From: Provencibacterium sp.
Lineage (GTDB): Bacteria; Bacillota; Clostridia; Oscillospirales; Ruminococcaceae
Length of the DNA stretch: 64,000 bases
NCBI GenBank assembly: GCA_022793895.1
Contig: JAAWDS010000026.1
Location: 20,322 to 84,321, forward strand
Direction of reading: 5' to 3'
The translations under genes were made by a program, and so were the position numbers. The notes under the pieces were generated by a model. The model ran no database searches and had not been told where the DNA came from. It saw only the letters and a list, made by a program, of their open reading frames with translations. Of this stretch, positions 45,084 to 54,477 are shown piece after piece (position 1 is the stretch's first letter; each line of letters starts with the position of its first letter).

Positions 45084-45583
45084 GTGTTGTTAAAGTGATG
45101 ATTTCGGACAGACAAAAAGAAGTGAAAGTGCCTACCGGGATTCGGCTGCTTATCCGCAGGAGCTGCCATGCCGTTTTAGAAATGGAAGGCTTTGATAAAC
45201 CGGCGGAAGTGAGCGTCAGCTTTATCGATAACGAAGAGATTCGCAAGCTGAACAAGGAATACCGGAATAAGGACGCTGTCACCGACGTATTATCCTTTCC
45301 CAATTCCGATAGTGGGGAATATGATCTCAACAATGATACCGGCTGCTATATGCTGGGGGATATTGTGATCTCGGTGGCGAAGGCGATGGAGCAGGCCGAG
45401 CGGTTCGGCCACTCGCTGCGGCGGGAAATCAGCTATCTGACGGTGCATTCCATGCTTCACCTGCTGGGCTATGACCATGAGGCCGGCGGGCTGGAGCAGG
45501 TGCATATGCGCGAGAAAGAGGAATCGGTTCTTACCAAGCTGGGGCTGCCGCAGGGCGCCAGCTATGTGTTTGATGAGGAATGA
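45080..45583 (+). CDS. ybeY: rRNA maturation endoribonuclease YbeY
   Basis: This 167-residue metalloenzyme takes part in 16S rRNA 3' processing and ribosome quality control. The zinc site HSMLHLLGYDHE (three His) and the upstream RNKDAVTDVLSFP segment are diagnostic. It overlaps phoH by four bases and dgkA by four bases, so the three genes are one translationally coupled operon. Confidence 0.96.
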   Translation: MSVVKVMISDRQKEVKVPTGIRLLIRRSCHAVLEMEGFDKPAEVSVSFIDNEEIRKLNKEYRNKDAVTDVLSFPNSDSGEYDLNNDTGCYMLGDIVISVAKAMEQAERFGHSLRREISYLTVHSMLHLLGYDHEAGGLEQVHMREKEESVLTKLGLPQGASYVFDEE

Positions 45584-46077
45584 ACCGGCAGCTTGGCGGC
45601 CTTGCGCACAGCTTCCGCTGCGCCGTAAAGGGGATCGCTTGCTGTGTGCGCAGCGAACGCAACCTGCGCATCCATCTTTCCATTGCGGCAGGCGTTTTGC
45701 TGCTTTCGGTCTTTTATGATTTTTCGGCGGTTCAGTGGGCGCTATTGATTCTCCTGTTTGCTCTGGTCCTTTCAGCGGAGATGATGAATACGGCGATAGA
45801 ACGGGCGGTGGATCTCTTTTCGCCCGGTTATCACGAGCTGGCGGGCCGGGCAAAGGATACGGCGGCGGGGGCGGTGCTGGTGACGGCGGCCGCTGCCGTC
45901 ATTGTTGGTTTGCTCTTTTTTCTGAACCGTGAGGGATTAACAAACATCTTGCTTTTTTTGCGGGCGAGGCCGTTGATTTTTTGTTTGGGAATAGCGGCCT
46001 ATACAATTTTGGCCGCCGGCTTTATCTTCCGTCCCTGGGGAGGAGCGCCGGAACGGGAGGGTCTATGGAAAAAATAA
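45580..46077 (+). CDS. dgkA: Diacylglycerol/undecaprenol kinase family protein
   Basis: This 165-residue membrane kinase has a basic N-terminal surface helix (SFRCAVKGIACCVRSERNLR), membrane segments and the catalytic motif AEMMNTAIERAVD. In Firmicutes this family phosphorylates undecaprenol, recycling the cell-wall lipid carrier. Relatives have about 120-130 residues; a fourth hydrophobic segment near residues 130-150 extends this one. The ATG overlaps ybeY. Confidence 0.92.
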   Translation: MNRQLGGLAHSFRCAVKGIACCVRSERNLRIHLSIAAGVLLLSVFYDFSAVQWALLILLFALVLSAEMMNTAIERAVDLFSPGYHELAGRAKDTAAGAVLVTAAAAVIVGLLFFLNREGLTNILLFLRARPLIFCLGIAAYTILAAGFIFRPWGGAPEREGLWKK

Positions 46078-46952
46078 TCGTCTCTTTTTGCGAGGAATAT
46101 CAATTTCCTGCCGAAGCGCGCAGGGCGCTCTCGGCGGCTTATGCTTCTATCCAGTGCACGCCTTCCGTCCTGGAGATTTTTTCCCGGACGGGGGCGGCCT
46201 ATCAGGAAAACCGGCGGCTGGATTATGAGGGGACGCTCAAGGAGCTGTCTGCCGCCTGTGGGGCGGCCGGCATCCCGGAGGAAACGGCGTCGATGCTCTT
46301 ATACATGAGCCTGGTTCCGCAGATGTACCGGTATTATGAGCAGGAAGGGCTGCCAAGAGAGCTTTGCCGGGCCTGCTTGGAGGATCTTAAGTGGAAGCTC
46401 TTCGAGTGCCGTCGGGTGCGCGGCCGGTGGGGGAGCTTCGTTTCCAGTTGGTTTTCCGGCTTTTTTAAGCTCGAACGTTTTACGCTGGGAAGGTTGCAAT
46501 TTGAGCTGCGCCCTTTCCCGGAGGACTATGAGGAGGCGGGGCGCGCGCGGCCTGCCGGAATGCAGCAGGTAATCAACATCCACATTCCCTCCAGCGGGCC
46601 GCTGCTGCGGGAGGATTGCCGCCGTTCCTACCGGTTGGCGGCGGAGTTTTTCCGCTCCGCTTTTCCGGGTGAGGAGACGGCCTTTGTCTGTTTCTCCTGG
46701 CTGCTGTTCCCGGCGCATCGCCAGTTTTTGCCTTCTCACTCCCATATCCTGGAGTTTATGGAGGATTTTGATATCTACCGCTCGCACACCGATCCGCAGG
46801 GACGCGATCTGTGGAGAATATTCGGGATGGAGGATTGCTCCGATACCGTCCGCCTCCCGGAAGAAACCTCTTTGCAGCGCGCCTATAAGCAGTGGCTGCT
46901 GAACGGCCGGGAGCCGGGGACCGGAGCCGGGCTGTTTGTGTTGCATTCATAA
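46065..46952 (+). CDS. Acyltransferase domain-containing protein (GNAT_C-like)
   Basis: This 295-residue protein resembles clostridial acyltransferase-domain proteins with a C-terminal GNAT_C-type fold. Visible features are an all-helical N-terminal half (MSLVPQMYRYYEQEGLPREL), then RLQFELRPFP and VINIHIPSSGPLLREDC, and SHSHILEFMEDFDIY. The reaction is unknown. The ATG lies four bases after GGGAGG and overlaps dgkA by 13 bases, extending the phoH operon. Confidence 0.72.
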   Translation: MEKIIVSFCEEYQFPAEARRALSAAYASIQCTPSVLEIFSRTGAAYQENRRLDYEGTLKELSAACGAAGIPEETASMLLYMSLVPQMYRYYEQEGLPRELCRACLEDLKWKLFECRRVRGRWGSFVSSWFSGFFKLERFTLGRLQFELRPFPEDYEEAGRARPAGMQQVINIHIPSSGPLLREDCRRSYRLAAEFFRSAFPGEETAFVCFSWLLFPAHRQFLPSHSHILEFMEDFDIYRSHTDPQGRDLWRIFGMEDCSDTVRLPEETSLQRAYKQWLLNGREPGTGAGLFVLHS

Positions 46953-47153
46953 GCGGAAGAACTCCCCGTGCATGTTTATCATGCGTTACCGGCCGATTTA
47001 CATAACGGCGGCTCCCCTATTTGTCAAAAGAGGACGGTTGGGATCCGCCTTTCACAGTGAAACAGGAAAGGAGCGCGGGGCTGCGGCCTCCGGCGGCGCT
47101 GGAGCGAAGAGGCTTCCGTGGGGGCCGGGGCTTTATCCGCGTAGGAAAGATCT

Positions 47154-48044
47154 ATGGAAACAAAATCTGCTTTTGTTGCGATTGTGGGGAGGCCCAATGT
47201 GGGGAAATCCTCGCTGATGAACCGGCTGCTGGGGGAGAAGATTGCGATTGTCACCGCCCGGCCGCAAACCACCCGCACCCGCATTACCGGCGTGTTGACC
47301 CTGGAGGAAACGCAGCTCGTTTTTACCGATACGCCCGGCCTGCACAAACCGAAAACCCGCTTGAGTCAGTACATGGTGGAGCAGGTAAACCAAACGGTGG
47401 CCGACGGCGATCTGGCCGTCCTTGTCACCGAGGCGCAGGGGGAGATTACGGCGGCGGAGCGTTCGCTTTTGGAATCGATCCGCAAGGCGGGCGAGCGCTG
47501 CGTTTTGGCCGTCAACAAGGTGGATCTTCTGGCGCGCAAAGAGCTGCTGCTAGAGCGCATCCAACAGTGGAATGAACTCTATACCTTCGACGAGGTCATC
47601 CCCCTGAGCGCAAAAACGGGGGAGGGAGTGGATATCCTGCTCGACACCCTGCGTGCGGCGGCGCAGCCTTCCCCGCACTTTTTCGAGGAGGATACCCTCA
47701 CCGATCAGCCGGAGCGGGTGATCGCCGCGGAAATCATCCGCGAAAAGCTGCTCCAGAATTTGCAGGATGAGGTGCCGCACGGCGTCGCCGTCACCATTGA
47801 ACGCATGCACGAACGGGAGGACCGTCCGCTTTACGATATCGATGCAACGATCGTTTGCGAAAAGCAGAGCCACAAGGGGATTGTGATCGGCAAAGGCGGA
47901 GCGATGCTCAAAAAGGTAGCCTCTCTCTCCCGCATCGAGATGGAACGGTTCCTTGGCGAAAAGGTCAACCTACAGTGCTGGGTTAAGGTGCGGGACGACT
48001 GGCGGCAGGATGAAAGGGCCATGCGCCAGTTGGGCTTTAAATAA
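47154..48044 (+). CDS. era: GTPase Era
   Basis: This 296-residue GTPase assists 16S rRNA maturation and 30S assembly. G1 GRPNVGKSSL, G3 DTPGLHKPK, G4 NKVD and the C-terminal KH RNA-binding domain (KGIVIGKGGAMLKKVAS) are all present. An AGGAAAG Shine-Dalgarno precedes the ATG. A 201-base gap without a recognised promoter separates it from the gene before. It opens the era-yqzL-recO-mutS2 block. Confidence 0.97.
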   Translation: METKSAFVAIVGRPNVGKSSLMNRLLGEKIAIVTARPQTTRTRITGVLTLEETQLVFTDTPGLHKPKTRLSQYMVEQVNQTVADGDLAVLVTEAQGEITAAERSLLESIRKAGERCVLAVNKVDLLARKELLLERIQQWNELYTFDEVIPLSAKTGEGVDILLDTLRAAAQPSPHFFEEDTLTDQPERVIAAEIIREKLLQNLQDEVPHGVAVTIERMHEREDRPLYDIDATIVCEKQSHKGIVIGKGGAMLKKVASLSRIEMERFLGEKVNLQCWVKVRDDWRQDERAMRQLGFK

Positions 48045-48177
48045 GAGGCCCAGAAAAATGTTCCAAAGTTTTTTATAAAAGCGGGCCGTTTGCCCCCTGT
48101 ATGAAATTCCCTGTAGTGATAGACCCTGCCGGCGGAAACAATACTTCTTGCAGAGCTTCATGTGAGGAGGTTTTCAG

Positions 48178-48378
48178 TTGGACAGGCAAACGGCATGGAA
48201 CCTTTTCCTGCGCACGGGAAGGGTAGATGATTATCTTCGCTATGCGAAGATACAAAGCGGTTCCGGGGTGGCCGCGGTGGAGGATGGAACGGCCGATGCG
48301 TTTGACGACGGATGGACTCGTACTGGGAACCCTCAATATGGGGGAAACCGACCGGATTATTACCATTCTTTCCGGTGA
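48178..48378 (+). CDS. YqzL-like small protein with TTG start
   Basis: TTG at 48178 has a GAGGAGG Shine-Dalgarno seven bases upstream, among the best ribosome sites in the window. The product (66 residues) opens DRQTAWNLFLRTGRVDDYLRY, similar to YqzL (WxxFxxTGxxxxYL), which lies between era and recO in Bacillus. The rest has no recognised homology and runs 83 bases into recO in another frame. Function is unknown. Translation through it may deliver ribosomes to the recO start, which has a poorer Shine-Dalgarno. Confidence 0.7.
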   Translation: MDRQTAWNLFLRTGRVDDYLRYAKIQSGSGVAAVEDGTADAFDDGWTRTGNPQYGGNRPDYYHSFR

Positions 48379-49045
48379 AATAGGGATCCTTCGCGCTTAT
48401 GCGGGGGGAGCGAGAAAGCCAGGGAGCAGGCTCAGCGGCTCAACCGAGCTTCTTTGCTACTCCCGCTTTGTCCTGTTTAAAAATAAAGAACGCTATTCGG
48501 CCGACAGCGCCGACTCCAATAAGATCTTTTTCGGCGTGCGGCAGGATATTGAAAAGCTCGCGCTGGCCAGCTACCTGTGCGAGCTTTCGGCGGATACCTC
48601 GCCGGTGGGGGAGAAGGCGGTCGGCCAGCTCCGGCTGCTGCTCAACTGCCTGCATCTGCTGGAAACCGGAAAACGTCCCCCTTGTTTCCTCAAGCCGGTG
48701 TTTGAGCTGCGCCAGATTTCGCTCTCCGGCTATCAGCCGGACTTGGTGGCCTGCCAGGGCTGCGGGCGCTATGAAGGCGGGGATTTCCTGTTTTTCCCGG
48801 AGAGCGGCGGGCTGCTCTGCGCGGGCTGCACCGAGGCGGAGGGCGTGCGCGGTGGAATCCGGCTCTCCCCGCCGGTGTTGGCGGCGATGCGCCATATCCT
48901 CTATTCCGAGGAGGGGAAGCTCTTCTCCTTTTCCTTGGCCGATCCCTCTTTAAAAGCCCTGTGCGCGGTGAGCGAACGGTACATACAGGCGCAGCTTGCC
49001 CGCTCTTATCATACGTTGGATTTTTATCATACCCTGTGCGGCTGA
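48296..49045 (+). CDS. recO: DNA repair protein RecO
   Basis: This 249-residue recombination mediator works with RecF and RecR to load RecA on gapped DNA. It has an N-terminal OB fold (LTTDGLVLGTLNMGETDRII), a helical middle and a four-Cys zinc site (VACQGCGRYE and LLCAGCTEAE). I use ATG 48296; an ATG at 48284 is in frame but sits on the GGAGG sequence. The start lies inside the yqzL-like frame, and mutS2 follows after 32 bases. Confidence 0.93.
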   Translation: MRLTTDGLVLGTLNMGETDRIITILSGEIGILRAYAGGARKPGSRLSGSTELLCYSRFVLFKNKERYSADSADSNKIFFGVRQDIEKLALASYLCELSADTSPVGEKAVGQLRLLLNCLHLLETGKRPPCFLKPVFELRQISLSGYQPDLVACQGCGRYEGGDFLFFPESGGLLCAGCTEAEGVRGGIRLSPPVLAAMRHILYSEEGKLFSFSLADPSLKALCAVSERYIQAQLARSYHTLDFYHTLCG

Positions 49046-49077
49046 AACGCCGCTACGACGACAGGAAGGATTGGATT

Positions 49078-51471
49078 ATGCTGGATCTACAGAAATATAC
49101 CCACACGCTGGAGCTGGATAAGGTGCTCGAACGGCTTGCAGAGTTTGCAGGCTGTCCCGATACGCGGGAGCGGCTGCTGAAATCGGTCCCTTATACCGAT
49201 TTTCGGGAGCTCACCGAGGAAATGGCGCGCACCGGGGCGGCCTATTCGCTCTGCGTGCGCTATGGCGAGCCCGCCGTCTATAACGTTCAAAACTGCGATC
49301 TCCCGCTGCGCCGCGCCCAGATTGGCGCGAGCCTTTCGCTGCGGGATCTGCTGGCCGTCGGGCGGCTGTTGGGCAACATCCGCTCTCTGCGCGCCTACCG
49401 GGATCGGTGCGAGGAGAAGGAGACGGCGCTCGACGAGCTGTTTTTCGGCTTGCAGGAAAACCGTTATCTGGAGGATCTCATTGCGGCGGCGGTGATTTCG
49501 GAGGATGAAATAGCCGATGACGCCAGCCCGGAGCTCCTCTCCATCCGCCGGAAGATCCGCTCGGCTCAAGGGTCGGTGCGCGAACAGCTCGATCATATGA
49601 TTCATTCGGCGCATTACCTGCCCTATTTGCAGGAGGCGATCGTCACCCTACGGGATGGGCGCTACGTCGTCCCGGTCAAGATCGAATACCGGAATGCCAT
49701 CAAAGGGCTTATCCACGACACCTCCGCTTCCGGCCAAACGGTGTTTATCGAGCCGGCGGGCGTTGTGGATGCGAACAACAAGATTAAGCTGCTGGAGAGC
49801 GAGGAGCTACAGGAGATCGATCGGATCATCCGCTCCCTTTCGGCGGAATGCGGGACCTATGCCGAGAGCATCATCCACTCCTTTCAGAAGCTGGTGGAGC
49901 TGGACGGCATTTTCGCCCGCGCACGGTATGGCCGGGAGATCGAGGGCGTGGTCCCGAAGCTGCGGGAGGATGGCGGCGTGATTTTAAACGGCGCGCGTCA
50001 TCCGCTCATCTCGAAGGATACGATTGTCCCCATCGACATCCGTTTGGGAACGGACTTTGATACGCTGGTGATTACCGGCCCGAACACCGGCGGCAAAACG
50101 GTGGCGCTCAAAACGCTGGGCCTCTTGACGCTGATGGCGATGTGCGCACTGATGATTCCGGCGCGTGAATCGAGCGAGGTGTCGGTTTTTGAGCATGTGC
50201 TCGCGGATATCGGCGACGAACAATCGATCGAGCAAAGCCTCTCCACCTTCTCGGCGCACATGACCAATATCGTGCATATTCTGGAGGTGGCGGGGGAGAA
50301 CAGCCTGGTTTTAATGGATGAGCTCGGCGCAGGGACCGACCCGGTCGAGGGCGCGGCGCTCGCCGTAGCGCTCATTGAGCGTTTCCGGCTGTTTGGTGCG
50401 CGCATTGCCGCCACCACCCACTATGCGGAAATGAAGATGTACGCTTTGCAGACGCCGGGGGTGGAAAACGCCTGCTGCGAGTTTGATATTGCAACGCTGC
50501 GGCCGACCTACCGGCTCTTAACCGGCGTTCCCGGCCGTTCGAACGCGTTTGCCATTAGCCAGAGGCTGGGCCTGCCCGAAAAGGTCATTGAGAGCGCCCG
50601 CGAGCATGTCGCCAGCGACAGCGCCCGGTTTGAGGATGTGGTGGCCCAACTGGAACAGACGCGCCAATCGTTGGAGCAGGAGCGTGCGCGCACAGCGCAG
50701 TTGCTTGCCGAGGCGCAGAAGGAGCGCGATGAGGCCGCCGCCTACCGGACGACGCTGGAGAAGCTCAAGGAGAATGAAATAAACCGCGCCCGCAGCGAAG
50801 CCGGTCGCATTGTAAGCGATGTACGCCGCCGCGGCGAACAGCTGATGGAGGAGCTCGAAGAGCTGCGCCGCCAGAAGGAGGCCGAGGACTTTGGCCGCAA
50901 GGTTGGGGAGGCGAAAACGGGCTACCGGTCCCGCCTGCGTTCGATGGAGGACCGCGCCAACCCGGTCAGCCGGCAGGCCGGGGAGGGGGAGGAATATATC
51001 CTTCCCCGGCCGCTGGAGAAGGGCGACAGCGTGAAGATCGCGTCGCTCAACACCCGCGGGGTGGTGCTCCAGCCGGCCGATAACGCGGGCTATGTACTCG
51101 TGCAGTCCGGCGCTATCAAGACCCGCGTTTCCATCAAGGAGCTGCGGTTGAGCGAAAAGCCCAAGGCGCAAAAGCACCCGGCGGGCGGCCGCGTTTTGCG
51201 GACGGTGGAATCCAAAGCCACTCGCAGCGCTTCCACCGAATTTGATATGCGCGGCATGAACGCGGAAGAGGGGATCATGTCCCTGGAGCAGTTTTTAGAT
51301 AACTGTGTGATGAACGGCCAAAAGACGGTAACGGTTATCCACGGGAAGGGCACCGGCGTCTTGCGCGCCGCTGTTCACAATTTCCTGCGCCGCTGCAAGC
51401 TCGTCCGCGGCTTCCGTTTGGGCGTTTATGGCGAAGGGGAAAGCGGCGTCACCGTTGTGGAGCTGAAATAG
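49078..51471 (+). CDS. mutS2: Endonuclease MutS2
   Basis: This 797-residue MutS-like ATPase has a core and clamp, Walker A GPNTGGKTVALKTLG, Walker B LVLMDELGAGTDPVEG, a long coiled coil (about residues 520-630) and a C-terminal Smr nuclease domain with DMRGMNAEEG and VIHGKGTGVLR. It suppresses homologous recombination, and in Bacillus it also splits collided ribosomes. AGGAAGGA precedes the ATG. A TTGCAAAAT-core hairpin begins four bases after the stop. Confidence 0.96.
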   Translation: MLDLQKYTHTLELDKVLERLAEFAGCPDTRERLLKSVPYTDFRELTEEMARTGAAYSLCVRYGEPAVYNVQNCDLPLRRAQIGASLSLRDLLAVGRLLGNIRSLRAYRDRCEEKETALDELFFGLQENRYLEDLIAAAVISEDEIADDASPELLSIRRKIRSAQGSVREQLDHMIHSAHYLPYLQEAIVTLRDGRYVVPVKIEYRNAIKGLIHDTSASGQTVFIEPAGVVDANNKIKLLESEELQEIDRIIRSLSAECGTYAESIIHSFQKLVELDGIFARARYGREIEGVVPKLREDGGVILNGARHPLISKDTIVPIDIRLGTDFDTLVITGPNTGGKTVALKTLGLLTLMAMCALMIPARESSEVSVFEHVLADIGDEQSIEQSLSTFSAHMTNIVHILEVAGENSLVLMDELGAGTDPVEGAALAVALIERFRLFGARIAATTHYAEMKMYALQTPGVENACCEFDIATLRPTYRLLTGVPGRSNAFAISQRLGLPEKVIESAREHVASDSARFEDVVAQLEQTRQSLEQERARTAQLLAEAQKERDEAAAYRTTLEKLKENEINRARSEAGRIVSDVRRRGEQLMEELEELRRQKEAEDFGRKVGEAKTGYRSRLRSMEDRANPVSRQAGEGEEYILPRPLEKGDSVKIASLNTRGVVLQPADNAGYVLVQSGAIKTRVSIKELRLSEKPKAQKHPAGGRVLRTVESKATRSASTEFDMRGMNAEEGIMSLEQFLDNCVMNGQKTVTVIHGKGTGVLRAAVHNFLRRCKLVRGFRLGVYGEGESGVTVVELK

Positions 51472-51474
51472 CTA

Positions 51475-51658
51475 GGGACTGTTGCAAAATGAAATTTTGC
51501 AACAGTCCCCTGAAAAAGCGGCTTTTGGGGCGAAGATTACGCCCCAAATTTCGCGCCAATGGCGCGAAACCGCAGCTTTTCCGGTTTCTGCAAGCCGGAG
51601 GAGCGGCCTGCACGATTTCTTTTACAGGCCGGAGGGGTGTTTTTTGACAGCCCCTTCT
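51475..51658. repeat. Intergenic repeat, short copy
   Basis: This 184-base stretch between mutS2 and pyk repeats the element at 29833-30082 with one block of about 50 bases missing. It starts with a perfect 16-bp hairpin (GGGACTGTTGCAAAAT). Then come TTTTGGGGCGAAGA, a TTTCGCGCC/GGCGCGAAA hairpin, CCGGTTTCTGCAAGCCGG, TTTCTTTTACAGGCCGG and GTGTTTTTTGACAGCCCC. Stem bases differ from the other copy but pairing is kept in the first hairpin (CTG/CAG in place of GCG/CGC). The hairpin may also end mutS2 transcripts, although no T-run follows. Confidence 0.75.
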
Positions 51659-51722
51659 ATTCTGCGGGCCCGGTCTTTTCAGAAAATATAGAGAACACAT
51701 GGAAGGAAGGATACATATCTTT

Positions 51723-53489
51723 ATGAGAAAAACCAAAATTGTCTGCACACTCGGCCCCGCCACCGATTCTCCAGAGGTCATGCGCGAAATGATCCTTTCC
51801 GGAATGAATGTAGCGCGCTTCAATTTTTCCCATGGAAGCTACGATGAACACCTGAAACGCCTTCAGCTTTTGCGGGAAACCAGCGCCCAGCTCGGCATCC
51901 CGGTCGCTTCGCTGATGGATACCAAAGGGCCGGAGATCCGGTTGGGCGCCTTTAAAGGCGGCCGGGCGGTCTTGAAAAAGGACAGCCGCTTCCTGTTGAC
52001 CGGCGACCAGGTGGAGGGGGATGAAAACCGCGTTTCCATCAGCTTCCCAGAGCTTTACCGCGATCTGCATGCGGGCGACCGCGTTTTGCTGGATGACGGG
52101 CTGATTGAGCTGCGGGTGCAGTCGATTGAGGGGAACGGCATCCTCTGCCGGGTGGTAAACGGCGGCGATATTTCGGATCATAAAGGGGTCAACGTGCCGG
52201 ATATCGCTCTTTCCATGCCCTATATCTCCCCGCGGGATCGCGAGGATCTGCTTTTTGCCATTCAAAATGATTTCGATTTTATCGCCGCCTCGTTTGTGCG
52301 GACGGCGGAGGATCTGGCGCTGGTGCGCAGGCTGATGGATGAGCAGGGGTGCCACGGCATCCGTCTCATTGCCAAGATCGAGAACAAGCAGGGCGTTGAA
52401 AACATTGATGAAATTCTGCGCATTTCGGGCGGCGTTATGATTGCGCGGGGCGACATGGGGGTAGAGATCCCGCTGGAGGAGGTCCCGGTGATCCAGAAGG
52501 AGATCATCAAAAAAGCCTATGGCGCCGGAAAGTTTGTCATCACCGCCACCCAGATGCTGGAAAGCATGATGAAGAACCCGCGCCCTACCCGCGCAGAGGC
52601 GACCGACGTGGCCAACGCCATTTATGACGGTACGAGCGCCATCATGCTCTCAGGCGAAACGGCAGCCGGGCGTTACCCGGTGGAAGCGCTGCGCACGATG
52701 GCGACCATCGCCAGCCGCACCGAGCGGGATATTGACTACCGGGGGCGCTTCAGCCGCCGCTCCTTCCCCGGTAAGGCGGACATCACCAACGCCATTTCCC
52801 ATGCCACCTGCACCACGGCGCTGGATTTGGATGCCCGCGCGATCATTACCGTTACCCGTTCGGGGACAACGGCGCGGATGATCAGCAAATACCGTCCGGA
52901 GACCCCCATTATCGGCTGCACCTACGATCCCAAGGTCTACCGGCAGCTGTGCATCTCGTGGGGGGTCATCCCGCTGCTGTGCGAGCAGAAGGCGGATACC
53001 GACAGCCTGTTTGCCCATGCCGTCCAGCGGGCGCAGCGGGAGGGGCTGGTGGACAGCGGCGATCTGGTGGTGATTACGGCCGGCGTGCCGTTGGGTGTCA
53101 GCGGTACCACCAATCTTTTGCGGGTGCAGACGGTCGGCGATATCCTGGCCTCCGGCATGGGGGTCAATAAGCTGTGCTGTACCGGCCGGGCGTGTGTCGC
53201 ACAAGATACCCAGTCCGCCCAGGAGCGGTTCACTACCGGGGATATCCTGGTGGTTCCCAAAACCTCCAACGAGCTGTTGGGCTTACTCAAGCGCGCTTCC
53301 GGGATTGTGGCTGAACAGGAGGGGCTCAATTCCCACGCCGCCATTGTGGGAATGACGCTGGATATTCCGGTGATTGTCGGAGCGGCGAACGCCACGGGGA
53401 TGGTTAAGCATTCCGCTGCGATCACGGTGGATGCGGAGAAGGGCGTGGTCCTCAACGCATCGGGCCGCCAGGAGGAGGCGGGCGAATGA
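51723..53489 (+). CDS. pyk: Pyruvate kinase
   Basis: This 588-residue enzyme makes pyruvate and ATP from phosphoenolpyruvate. Barrel motifs MRKTKIVCTLGPATDS, MDTKGPEIRLG, IAKIENKQGVENIDEI and MIARGDMGVE are clear. The regulatory C-terminal domain is followed by an extra PEP-utiliser-like domain (from about residue 505; EQEGLNSHAAIVGMTLDIPV) as in Bacillus pyruvate kinases. The start gives the canonical N-terminus; its Shine-Dalgarno AAGGA is 11 bases away, slightly far. The patatin-like gene overlaps the end by four bases. Confidence 0.96.
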   Translation: MRKTKIVCTLGPATDSPEVMREMILSGMNVARFNFSHGSYDEHLKRLQLLRETSAQLGIPVASLMDTKGPEIRLGAFKGGRAVLKKDSRFLLTGDQVEGDENRVSISFPELYRDLHAGDRVLLDDGLIELRVQSIEGNGILCRVVNGGDISDHKGVNVPDIALSMPYISPRDREDLLFAIQNDFDFIAASFVRTAEDLALVRRLMDEQGCHGIRLIAKIENKQGVENIDEILRISGGVMIARGDMGVEIPLEEVPVIQKEIIKKAYGAGKFVITATQMLESMMKNPRPTRAEATDVANAIYDGTSAIMLSGETAAGRYPVEALRTMATIASRTERDIDYRGRFSRRSFPGKADITNAISHATCTTALDLDARAIITVTRSGTTARMISKYRPETPIIGCTYDPKVYRQLCISWGVIPLLCEQKADTDSLFAHAVQRAQREGLVDSGDLVVITAGVPLGVSGTTNLLRVQTVGDILASGMGVNKLCCTGRACVAQDTQSAQERFTTGDILVVPKTSNELLGLLKRASGIVAEQEGLNSHAAIVGMTLDIPVIVGAANATGMVKHSAAITVDAEKGVVLNASGRQEEAGE

Positions 53490-54343
53490 CTGGGCTGGTG
53501 CTGGAGGGTGGCGCTTTTCGCGGGCTGTTTACCGCCGGCGTGCTGGATGGACTCTTGGATATCAGCGCCGGTATCCGTTATGTCATTGGCGTTTCGGCGG
53601 GCGCTACCAACGCCTGCTCCTATCTCTCCCGGCAGCGGGGGCGCAACCTGGCTATCATGGAGCAGTTCCTCCATCATCCGCACTACCTGGGCTGGAAAAA
53701 TTTCCTGCGCGGGCGCGCCATTATGGACATGGACTTTGTGTTCGATGACATTCCCAAAATGCTGCTGCCGTTCGATTATCCGGCCTTTCGGGCGTTCCCA
53801 GGGAGGTTCGTTGTCGGGATCTATAACCTGCAAACGGGACAGAACGAATACTATGATCAGACTTACATAGACGATCACAGCCTGCTTTTGCGGGCGACCT
53901 GCTCCATCCCGCTGCTGTTCCCATCCGTTCGGCTGTTGAACGGACGCTATGCGGACGGCGGGCTAGGCGATCCGATCCCGTTTGAGCGCTCGATAGCCGA
54001 TGGGAACCGCCGCAACCTGATTGTCCTCACCCAGCCGGAGGATTACCGCAAACGGCTGACCAAGGCTGATATGTGGACCGCCCGGCTGTATGGCCGCAAA
54101 TATCCGGGCCTGGCCAAAACGGTTTTAGGCCGCTGGCAACATTACAACCGACAGTTGGACGCCTGCCGGGAGCTGGAAAAGAGGGGGGAGGCGCTCATTC
54201 TCTGCCCAGGTCCGGGGCTTTCGGTGAGCCGGTTTGAGAAGGATAAGGAGCGGCTGCGTAGGCTTTATCAGGATGGTTACCGGCAGGTAATCGAACGGAA
54301 GGAAGAGATCCTTTCGTTTGTGGATGCTGGGAACGCTCTTTGA
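53486..54343 (+). CDS. Patatin-like phospholipase family protein
   Basis: This 285-residue hydrolase has the patatin Ser-Asp dyad: oxyanion loop LEGGAFRGLFTAG, nucleophile Ser37 in GVSAG and Asp in YADGGLGDPIP. It would hydrolyse acyl esters of lipids. There is no signal peptide, so it is cytoplasmic or membrane-associated. It overlaps pyk by four bases, so it is coupled to glycolysis gene expression, though no functional link is known. The terminator at 54402 follows. Confidence 0.9.
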   Translation: MTGLVLEGGAFRGLFTAGVLDGLLDISAGIRYVIGVSAGATNACSYLSRQRGRNLAIMEQFLHHPHYLGWKNFLRGRAIMDMDFVFDDIPKMLLPFDYPAFRAFPGRFVVGIYNLQTGQNEYYDQTYIDDHSLLLRATCSIPLLFPSVRLLNGRYADGGLGDPIPFERSIADGNRRNLIVLTQPEDYRKRLTKADMWTARLYGRKYPGLAKTVLGRWQHYNRQLDACRELEKRGEALILCPGPGLSVSRFEKDKERLRRLYQDGYRQVIERKEEILSFVDAGNAL

Positions 54344-54401
54344 AACCTTTCCTCAAACGGGGACAGCGAGGTTTTACCGCCCTTTTTTCTTACATAAATA
54401 T

Positions 54402-54436
54402 AGAGCAGCCGGTGTTTGCCGGCTGCTCTTTCTTTT
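54402..54436 (+). terminator. Terminator of the pyk-patatin operon
   Basis: AGAGCAGCCGG pairs perfectly with CCGGCTGCTCT around a six-base loop and is followed by TTCTTTTTG. It is 58 bases after the patatin stop. Confidence 0.88.
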
Positions 54437-54477
54437 TGTGCGGGCGCTTCCGCAAATCTCGGAAAAGGGGGCTCTTC

